From positions 1-5,530 of the forward strand of contig CAZGOM010000286.1 of NCBI GenBank assembly GCA_964527265.1: DNA of 5,530 bases, in the 5' to 3' direction. Every line of letters begins with the position of its first letter. The stretch's first letter is position 1. Of this stretch, positions 1 through 3,826 are shown in pieces. This DNA is from CAZGOM01 sp964527265. Its GTDB lineage: Bacteria; Planctomycetota; Phycisphaerae; Phycisphaerales; Phycisphaeraceae. Made by a program: the position numbers and the translations under genes. The notes beneath the pieces are model-generated. The model was not told the origin of the DNA and ran no database searches. It worked only from the letters and a program-made list of their open reading frames with translations.

Positions 1-51
1 GCCGATGGAGGTTTTGCCGCAGGCCCGATAACCGATGAGGACGATGTTCAT
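1..51 (-). CDS. aroK: Shikimate kinase, N-terminal fragment (runs off the left edge)
   Basis: Shikimate kinase phosphorylates the 3-hydroxyl of shikimate with ATP in the cytoplasmic chorismate (aromatic amino acid) pathway. Only 17 codons are visible, read from an ATG at 51-49 on the minus strand: MNIVLIGYRACGKTSIG. A hydrophobic beta-strand (NIVLIGY) runs directly into a Walker A P-loop, GYRACGKTS, at the very N-terminus. The GYR opening of the loop is the pattern of the AroK/AroL family, whereas adenylate and other small-molecule kinases usually have different residues there. The rest of the protein, including the shikimate-binding and lid residues, lies outside the window, so another P-loop kinase is not excluded. 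The gene is divergent from the DUF721 gene with only 29 bp between the two start codons, so any promoter must overlap the neighbouring coding sequence. No strong Shine-Dalgarno is seen. Its codons end mostly in C, like the other minus-strand gene here. Confidence 0.75.
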   Translation of the reverse strand, partial: MNIVLIGYRACGKTSIG

Positions 52-80
52 GCGGGGTATGATAGAAAGTTGGCAGGAAT

Positions 81-455
81 ATGGAAAAGAACGAAGCGAA
101 ACAGAAACATCTGGACCGTCTGCGTGGTTGGAGAAACTACGCGGAGAAGGATGTTTCCATGGATTTTTTGAAGGATTTTCTGAAGCAGGAGGTGGAGCGG
201 CCCTACAAGCAGCTGCACCAGATCGCGGAAGTATGGGAGAAGCTGGTGCCGGTGGAGGTGGCCAAGAAAACGAAACTGGAGTCGCTTTCGCGTGGGGTGC
301 TGCGGGTGGCGGTGGGGTCAAGCGCGACGCTTTATGAGCTGGATCGGCTGCTGAGGTCTGGGCTGGAGAATGAGATTATCCGGGCACACAAGGGGCCGGC
401 GTTTCGGAAGATATCGCTAAGGGTGGGGCGGGTGGTGGGAAGTGATAAGGGATAA
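81..455 (+). CDS. DUF721 / DciA-like protein (probable replicative helicase loader or operator)
   Basis: The 124-residue product resembles the DUF721 (DciA) family, which in bacteria lacking DnaC/DnaI is thought to help load the replicative helicase DnaB at origins. The family's usual core is visible: VWEKLVP near residues 51-57, followed by the segment RGVLRVAVGSSATLYEL (71-87), which matches the family's 'L.V.v.SSa.a.EL' strand-and-helix, then a C-terminal strand RKISLRVG (109-116). The KH-like fold expected here is known for the family, not shown by the sequence. The first 45 residues are charged and basic. The start at 81 has AGGA only 2 nt upstream. An internal ATG at 159, with AGAAGG 8 nt upstream, is an alternative giving 98 residues; I prefer 81 because the N-terminal LRGWRNY stretch looks like part of the protein. 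The last four residues (SDKG) and the TAA stop come from an intergenic repeat arm (440-457). It converges with the PhyH gene, 79 bp apart. Confidence 0.75.
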   Translation: MEKNEAKQKHLDRLRGWRNYAEKDVSMDFLKDFLKQEVERPYKQLHQIAEVWEKLVPVEVAKKTKLESLSRGVLRVAVGSSATLYELDRLLRSGLENEIIRAHKGPAFRKISLRVGRVVGSDKG

Positions 456-540
456 GTGCAGAAAGAATTCCGTTGTCTTGCGCGCAATCCAACTTCTCGG
501 GCTTCTTAACTTATCCCTTCTTACTTATTCCTTATCACTT
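440..540. repeat. Inverted-repeat element between convergent genes (copy 1 of the GGGATAA family)
   Basis: The left arm at 440-457 (AAGTGATAAGGGATAAGT) and right arm at 523-540 (ACTTATTCCTTATCACTT) are complementary over 18 bp with one mismatch, which would be a G-U wobble in + strand RNA; the loop is 65 nt. A second partial right arm, ACTTATCCCTT, lies at 509-519. The 18 bp AAGGGATAAGTGCAGAAA at 447-464 recur exactly at 2457-2474, and the right end (516-547) aligns with 2505-2534 of copy 2, so this is a dispersed element rather than a local hairpin. The stop codons of both flanking genes lie in the arms (TAA 453-455; TGA at 537-535 on the minus strand). The placement suggests a bidirectional transcription terminator or end-protecting hairpin, although no strong T-tract follows on either strand. 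Confidence 0.75.
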
Positions 541-1317
541 TTCTAACGCGGGTGTGTAGTTGAATTGCCAGCGGGGGTGTTGTTTGAGGGATTTCCAGGA
601 TTGGTCGACGGGGTCGAGGTATTTGGTGTCGTCGCGGTGGTATTGGAGAGCGTAGGCGGAGCGGGGTTGGTCGGTGGAGTTTGGGCCTGAGCCGTGGACG
701 GTGAGGCGGGTGAAGGCGATGGCGTCGCCGGGGTTCATGCGGACGGGGAGGTAATAGGAGGGGTCGTATTGGGTGCGTTTGTGGTTGTCGCCGTCGCCGG
801 AGAGTTTGGAGTCGAGTGTGCCATTGAAGTGTGAGCGGGGTTCGACGCAGAGGCAGCCGTTGTCGGGGGACATGGGAACGAGGGCGATCCAGATGTTGCA
901 GGAGGGGCCATCGTGGCGGGTGTACTGGTTGTCCTGGTGGAAGTGGAACTGGCCGCCGCCGCCACCGGCTTTGACGGCGGTGAAGGGGAGGTAAGGGGTG
1001 CTGGGCCCTTGCATGATGGCTTGGGCGACATTGAGGATGCGCTGGCTGAAGACCATGGCCTTGATGAGGGAGTTTTCGGGAAGGTCGCCGAACTGGCGGA
1101 GTTTGTCGGCGGAGCCGGCGGCCTGGCGCATGCGGTCAGCGGGAAGGTCGTGGAGGGCGAGGACCTTGTCGACTTCCTGGCGGATGGCTTGGGCCATGGG
1201 GGTGGAGAGGAGGCCAGGGATGACCAGATAGCCTTCTTTGTGATAGAACTGGACTTCCTGATCGGTGATTTTGATATCGGAGGCGGGGTCGGAAACGGTT
1301 TGGGTGGCGGTGGTCAT
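535..1317 (-). CDS. Phytanoyl-CoA dioxygenase (PhyH) family Fe(II)/2-oxoglutarate-dependent oxygenase
   Basis: A 260-residue member of the PhyH superfamily, cytoplasmic enzymes that use Fe(II), O2 and 2-oxoglutarate to hydroxylate small molecules. The N-terminal FYHKEGYLVIPGLLS (24-38) is the usual PhyH opening. The iron-binding facial triad is visible: H127-x-D129 in FHFHQDNQY, with distal H208 in LTVHGSGPN. R219 in the following strand (RSAYALQY) is placed to hold the 2-oxoglutarate carboxylate. The segment NIWIALVPMSPDNGCLCVEPRSH (141-163) is the typical conserved 'W.al...np.nG.l.v.PGSH' core. All catalytic positions are intact. The substrate cannot be told; ectoine hydroxylase, halogenase-like and phytanoyl-CoA enzymes share this pattern, and nothing nearby identifies one. 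ATG at 1317 has AAGG 6 nt upstream. It is divergent from an AraC-family regulator, its likely controller. The last residues (LEK) and the stop lie in a repeat arm. Confidence 0.88.
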   Translation of the reverse strand: MTTATQTVSDPASDIKITDQEVQFYHKEGYLVIPGLLSTPMAQAIRQEVDKVLALHDLPADRMRQAAGSADKLRQFGDLPENSLIKAMVFSQRILNVAQAIMQGPSTPYLPFTAVKAGGGGGQFHFHQDNQYTRHDGPSCNIWIALVPMSPDNGCLCVEPRSHFNGTLDSKLSGDGDNHKRTQYDPSYYLPVRMNPGDAIAFTRLTVHGSGPNSTDQPRSAYALQYHRDDTKYLDPVDQSWKSLKQHPRWQFNYTPALEK

Positions 1318-1639
1318 GGGGAACCTTGGCGTAAGATTAAGGAGATCGGGGTATCATTGTGTGGGGGGAAGGGTGGGGTGTCGATGGACTGGGTGAGCGG
1401 TTTTTTGCACTTTTTGATCGGAGAGAGAAGGGAAGGTGGATTGGAACGGTTTGGGGTTGGCTTGGTGCCCAGGAGCGCAAGGAGCAAGGATTTTTACAGG
1501 TTGGCTGGCATGGAAGCAGGCACGTGCAAGAGCATTTAACTTTTTACTTACCGGGGGCTGCGCTCGAAGACTCGCTTACCCCGGGCTATGGGCTTTTGCC
1601 CCTCCGGGGCGTAAGAGAAGAATCAGGAAGAGGAGCAAT
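1318..1639. other. 322-bp divergent intergenic region between the PhyH and AraC genes
   Basis: The region should hold the promoters and operator for both divergent genes. I found no pair of -35/-10 boxes with good spacing on either strand. Visible items: an 8-bp palindrome GCACGTGC at 1520-1527; AGGAGC repeated with a 9-bp period at 1471-1476 and 1480-1485; GATCGG at 1344-1349 and again near 1418; and the structured element at 1547-1615. The open reading frame of the regulator continues upstream in frame to 1436, but that stretch (rich in W, R and G with no family resemblance) does not look like protein. Any of the small repeats could be a regulator site, but none is long enough to be called. 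Confidence 0.5.
1547..1615 (+). promoter_or_regulatory. GC-rich structured leader with mutually exclusive hairpins upstream of the AraC gene
   Basis: Three arms are visible. Arm 1 is CTTACCGGGG (1547-1556), arm 2 is CTTACCCCGG (1575-1584), and arm 3 is CCGGGGCGTAAG (1604-1615). Arm 2 can pair with arm 1 (CCGGGG with CCCCGG, 6 bp) or with arm 3 (both the CCCGG and CTTAC blocks, about 10 bp with a GC bulge), but not both. Between arms 2 and 3 lie two overlapping small hairpins, GGGC-TTTT-GCCC (1590-1601) and GCCCC-TCC-GGGGC (1598-1610). Arm 3 ends 15 nt before the Shine-Dalgarno AGGAG (1631-1635). It could be an RNA switch or attenuator-like leader, or a dispersed GC-rich palindromic repeat that landed here; the sequence alone does not decide. 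Confidence 0.45.
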
Positions 1640-2407
1640 ATGCCTGAGTTGACCTTTTTACATGGGAGTTTTAATCCGGCTTGCACGGCGTATGTGAACA
1701 AGCATTTCGTGGGGTATCACACGATCCAGTACACGACGGCGGGGCGGCTGGAGTTGTTTTATGACGATGAGCGGATTGAACTCAGGGGGCCGGTGTTTTG
1801 GCCGGCGTACCCTGGGCCGTTCATTCGGTTTCACCGGATGCCGGGGGTGGCGAGCTGGGACCACCGGTATATCGCGTTTCAGGGGCCGCTGGCGGGTCGT
1901 TGGGCGGCGGCGGGGCTTTATCCGAAGCGGCCGCAGCGCGCGCCGCGCGGGGCGGAGCATGCGGGGAGCTTTGATTTGATGTTAAGCCTGATGGTGAAGG
2001 CGGACGCGATCAGCCAGCAGCGGGCGGTGAATCTGCTGGAGGGGCTATTGCTGGAGCTGGCGGATGCGCGGCAAGTGAAGACGGAGCGACGCGAGGAGAC
2101 ATGGCTGCTGGATGAGCTGGACAAGTTGCCGGTGGAGGAATCGCCGGATGAGGTGCGGTATGCGCGGGAGGCGGGGATGGCGGTGAGCACGCTGAGGAGG
2201 CGTTTTAAGGAGGCGGTGGGCGTGCCGATCGGTGTGTATGTACTGCAGAGGCGGATGATTGAGGCGAGGCGGCTGTTGGGTGAGACGGATGAGCCGATCA
2301 AGGTGATTGCGGAGAGATTGGGGTACCGGGATGTGTATTTTTTCACGCGGCAGTTCAAGAAGAAGGTGGGGGTGGCGCCGAGCGCATACCGGCGGAGCCG
2401 AGTGTGA
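1640..2407 (+). CDS. AraC-family transcriptional regulator with N-terminal cupin-like sensor domain
   Basis: A 255-residue DNA-binding regulator. Residues about 20-85 (GYHTIQYTTAGRLELFYDD, then RGPVFWPAYPGP) read as the beta-rich cupin/AraC ligand-binding domain. About 110-165 is a helical linker and dimerisation segment. The C-terminal pair of helix-turn-helix motifs spans about 171-252: first HTH EVRYAREAGMAVSTLRRRFK (171-190), second IKVIAERLGYRDVYFFTRQF (220-239) followed by the family signature KKKVGVAPSAYRR. The start at 1640 has AGGAG 4 nt upstream; an in-frame upstream start at 1436 adds 68 residues of non-protein-like sequence and is rejected. The family usually senses a small molecule and activates adjacent genes. 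The divergent dioxygenase gene is the natural target, by inference from position. The ligand is unknown. A palindromic repeat starts 5 bp after the TGA stop. Confidence 0.9.
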   Translation: MPELTFLHGSFNPACTAYVNKHFVGYHTIQYTTAGRLELFYDDERIELRGPVFWPAYPGPFIRFHRMPGVASWDHRYIAFQGPLAGRWAAAGLYPKRPQRAPRGAEHAGSFDLMLSLMVKADAISQQRAVNLLEGLLLELADARQVKTERREETWLLDELDKLPVEESPDEVRYAREAGMAVSTLRRRFKEAVGVPIGVYVLQRRMIEARRLLGETDEPIKVIAERLGYRDVYFFTRQFKKKVGVAPSAYRRSRV

Positions 2408-2411
2408 GGGG

Positions 2412-2539
2412 GGAAAGTTAAAAGGGATAAGGGATAAGGGATAAGGGATAAGGGATAAGGGATAAGTGCAGAAATTCACGACATAAATATTCTGTGATCC
2501 GTCCCTCTCTTACTTATCCCTTATCCCTTTTAACTTTCC
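2412..2539. repeat. 128-bp palindromic element with six GGGATAA heptads (copy 2)
   Basis: The ends 2412-2438 and 2513-2539 are perfectly complementary over 27 bp. The left arm begins GGAAAGTTAAAA and continues into GGGATAA heptads; the right arm ends CCCTTTTAACTTTCC. The left side holds six perfect GGGATAA units (2424-2465), while the right arm has only two, so the left tract looks expanded by about four units, presumably through replication slippage. The tract is followed by GTGCAGAAATTC, shared with copy 1 at 456-470 apart from a 2-nt difference. The interior (2475-2511) is A/T-rich and carries no ORF. The element fills nearly all the gap between the AraC gene and yebC and has no transposase, so it behaves like a MITE- or REP-type dispersed palindrome. 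It could form a very stable hairpin terminating the AraC transcript, or sit in the yebC leader. Confidence 0.85.
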
Positions 2540-2541
2540 GC

Positions 2542-2547
2542 TAAAAT
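2542..2547 (+). promoter_or_regulatory. Candidate -10 box (TAAAAT) for yebC
   Basis: TAAAAT matches the bacterial sigma-70 -10 consensus at five of six positions. It lies 2 bp beyond the right arm of the palindromic element and 13 bp before the yebC Shine-Dalgarno. No good -35 hexamer is present at 16-18 bp; that position falls inside the repeat arm (ACTTATCCC). The surrounding GCTAAAATG recurs as GCTAGAATG before the lipoprotein gene at 3782-3790. A start near 2554 would give a short leader that leaves out the palindrome. Confidence 0.3.
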
Positions 2548-2560
2548 GGTTCAATCTTTT

Positions 2561-2566
2561 GAGGAG
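2561..2566 (+). promoter_or_regulatory. Shine-Dalgarno GAGGAG that fixes the yebC start
   Basis: GAGGAG sits 7 nt before the ATG at 2574. An in-frame TTG at 2559 overlaps this site, so it could not use it. Together with the MAGHS opening universal in YebC proteins, this fixes the ATG at 2574 as the start. Confidence 0.85.
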
Positions 2567-2573
2567 TGGTTTG

Positions 2574-3317
2574 ATGGCTGGGCACAGTGCATGGAAGAAC
2601 ATCAAGCATCGCAAGGCGGCTGTGGATGCGAAGCGTGGCAAGGCATGGAGCAAGGTGGCGCGGGCGATCATTGTGGCGGCCAAGGCGGGGGGGCCGGATC
2701 CGGCGGCGAATTTGTCGCTGCGTTATGCGATTGATGACGCCAAGGCTGTGAACATGCCGAAGGACACGATTGAGAAGGCGATCAAGAAGGGGAATGGGGA
2801 TCTGCAGGGGCAGAACTATGAGGCCTTTGTTTATGAGGGTTATGCGCCGCACGGCGTTGCGCTGGTGATTGAGATTTTGACGGACAACCGCAACCGGGCG
2901 AGCGCGGATGTGAAGGTGATCCTGGACAAGAACGGGGGGAACCTGGGGGCGACGGGGTGTGTGTCGTTTGTGTTTGACCGGCGGGGTGAGATTGTGCTGA
3001 CGCGGTCGGGCGTGACGGAAGAGGCGCTGATGGAAACGGCGCTGGAGAATGGGGCGCTGGATATCGCCGAGCGGGGGGCGCAGTGGGTGGTGCTGTGCGA
3101 GGTGCCGGCGTTTCACAAGCTCAAGACGGCGCTGGAGGGGGCGAAGTTTCCCATTGAGAGCGCGCAATTGACGATGATCCCGACGACGACGGTGACTTGT
3201 ACGGGGGAGGCGGCGAAAGAGGTATTGCATTTGATTGAGTTGCTGGAAGACAATGACGACGTGCAGAAGGTGCATGCGAATCTGGAGATTCCCGAGTCGG
3301 AGTTGGCGAAGCTTTGA
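2574..3317 (+). CDS. yebC: YebC/TACO1 family protein (translation factor / proposed transcriptional regulator)
   Basis: A 247-residue, full-length member of a nearly universal bacterial family. It was long annotated as a transcriptional regulator; family members, including mitochondrial TACO1, are now linked to relieving ribosome stalling on difficult sequences such as proline runs. The N-terminal helical domain opens MAGHSAWKNIKHRKAAVDAKRGK (1-23). The signature NMPKDTIEKAIKKGNG (60-75) and the TDNRNR motif (103-108) with GGNLGATGCVSFVF (121-134) follow in the expected order. The C-terminal domain runs to IPESELAKL. The position after MAGHS is usually lysine and is alanine here, with lysine two residues later, and the family's GAED motif reads GALD (160-163); both are mild departures. 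It is followed 83 bp later by the acylphosphatase on the same strand, with a heptad repeat in the gap, so co-transcription is possible but not shown. It is cytoplasmic. Confidence 0.95.
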   Translation: MAGHSAWKNIKHRKAAVDAKRGKAWSKVARAIIVAAKAGGPDPAANLSLRYAIDDAKAVNMPKDTIEKAIKKGNGDLQGQNYEAFVYEGYAPHGVALVIEILTDNRNRASADVKVILDKNGGNLGATGCVSFVFDRRGEIVLTRSGVTEEALMETALENGALDIAERGAQWVVLCEVPAFHKLKTALEGAKFPIESAQLTMIPTTTVTCTGEAAKEVLHLIELLEDNDDVQKVHANLEIPESELAKL

Positions 3318-3320
3318 AGA

Positions 3321-3348
3321 TGGGTAGTGGGTCTTGGGTAGTGGGTTC
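3321..3348 (+). repeat. Four-copy heptad repeat, TGGGTAG/TGGGTCT type, with G-quadruplex pattern
   Basis: The 12-mer TGGGTAGTGGGT occurs at 3321-3332 and again at 3335-3346, separated by CT. Viewed as heptads it is four units of TGGGTNN starting at 3321, 3328, 3335 and 3342. The four GGG tracts (3322, 3329, 3336, 3343) are each spaced by exactly 4 nt, fitting the standard G3N1-7 quadruplex rule on the coding strand. It begins 4 bp after the yebC stop codon, so it would be in the 3' end of the yebC mRNA or the yebC-acyP spacer. Confidence 0.8.
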
Positions 3349-3353
3349 TGTCA

Positions 3354-3370
3354 GAAAAAATGATTTTTTT
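3354..3370 (+). terminator. Weak A/T hairpin with T-tract after yebC (possible terminator)
   Basis: AAAAAA (3355-3360), then TGA, then a run of seven T (3364-3370). The A-run and T-run can pair around the TGA and the U-run would help release, but the stem has no G-C pairs and so is weak. A quadruplex in the preceding heptad repeat could take the place of the usual GC stem. Low confidence as a terminator. Confidence 0.3.
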
Positions 3371-3400
3371 GTGGGTCCGATTAGTTAGAGGGGATTTTTT

Positions 3401-3700
3401 ATGGGTGAAAAGGAGCATCGACGGGTGACGGCGTATTTTTCGGGGAATGTGCAGGGTGTGGGGTTTCGGTACAACGCGCGGGCGATTGGGGCGGATCTGG
3501 CTGTGGCGGGGTATGTGAAGAACCTGGAGGATGGGCGGGTGTTTCTGGTGGCGGAGGGGCGGGCGGAGGACCTTGCGATGCTCATTGAGCGGGTGGAGAA
3601 GCGGATGGCGGGTTTTATCAAGAGCCGTGAGGTGAATTATTTTGGAGCGACGGGAGAATTTGGGCCGGCGATGCTGGATGCGTTTGTGGTGAGGCATTGA
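3401..3700 (+). CDS. acyP: Acylphosphatase
   Basis: A 99-residue protein of the usual acylphosphatase size, a small cytoplasmic enzyme that hydrolyses the carboxyl-phosphate bond of acyl phosphates such as acetyl phosphate and 1,3-bisphosphoglycerate. The active-site signature is clear: GNVQGVGFRYNARAIGADL (15-33) contains the phosphate-binding loop and catalytic R23, and GYVKNLEDGRV (37-47) contains N41, which orients the attacking water. The C-terminal half (EDLAMLIERVEKR) is the expected second helix. The commonly conserved V-x-F-F of the loop reads VGF. Shine-Dalgarno GAGGGG at 3388-3393 lies 7 nt before the ATG at 3401. The physiological role of bacterial acylphosphatases is poorly known, and neighbours do not add a substrate. 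A repeat arm starts 2 bp after the stop codon. Confidence 0.93.
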   Translation: MGEKEHRRVTAYFSGNVQGVGFRYNARAIGADLAVAGYVKNLEDGRVFLVAEGRAEDLAMLIERVEKRMAGFIKSREVNYFGATGEFGPAMLDAFVVRH

Positions 3701-3701
3701 A

Positions 3702-3740
3702 GGAAAGGTAAAAGGGACAAGGTACAAGGGATAAGTAAAG
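3702..3740 (+). repeat. Solo arm of the GGGATAA element (degenerate copy 3)
   Basis: The sequence opens GGAAAGGTAAAA (3702-3713), matching the outer end of copy 2 (GGAAAGTTAAAA) with one substitution. Three heptads follow: GGGACAA (3714-3720), GGTACAA (3721-3727) and GGGATAA (3728-3734), then GTAAAGGC. No complementary right arm is seen downstream, so it is half an element or a decayed copy. It begins 2 bp after the acylphosphatase stop. Confidence 0.65.
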
Positions 3741-3783
3741 GCAAGAAGCGAGTGTGCGGTGCGCTTGATGGAGCGTCTTGGGC

Positions 3784-3789
3784 TAGAAT
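3784..3789 (+). promoter_or_regulatory. Candidate -10 box (TAGAAT) for the lipoprotein gene
   Basis: TAGAAT matches the -10 consensus at five of six positions and lies 37 bp before the chosen start at 3827. The enclosing GCTAGAATG closely matches GCTAAAATG upstream of yebC (2541-2548 region). No convincing -35 box is found at normal spacing. Confidence 0.3.
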
Positions 3790-3826
3790 GCTGCATTCCA
3801 TTTTGGGCGGCTTATTGAGGAACCGG

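Noticed and set aside
1353..1384. Promoter for the dioxygenase gene (AATGAT and TCGACA on the minus strand)
   Set aside because: The hexamers are 20 bp apart, outside the usual 16-18 bp spacing.
913..1539. 208-codon + strand open frame antisense to the dioxygenase gene
   Set aside because: Its product is low-complexity Gly/Ala/Val/Glu sequence without family resemblance; it is the antisense shadow of a well-supported PhyH gene and arises from the skewed codon use.
1436..1639. N-terminal extension of the AraC regulator
   Set aside because: The sequence is not protein-like, covers the structured leader, and the ATG at 1640 has a good AGGAG site.
2424..2465. Telomere-like repeat
   Set aside because: The unit resembles telomeric G-repeats but lies between genes in a palindrome, with a complementary arm nearby and no sign of a chromosome end.
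2412..2539. CRISPR array
   Set aside because: The repeats are 7 bp, directly adjacent and without unique spacers; no cas gene is visible.
2546..2734. Short + strand open frame starting before yebC, possible leader peptide
   Set aside because: No Shine-Dalgarno precedes it and it overlaps yebC out of frame for most of its length.
2541..3275. 244-codon minus-strand open frame over yebC
   Set aside because: The product is Arg/His/Leu-rich with no recognisable domain, and the + strand YebC is unambiguous.
3752..3826. Earlier GTG/ATG starts for the lipoprotein gene
   Set aside because: They would place 25 extra residues before the signal peptide; the ATG at 3827 has GAGG at proper spacing.
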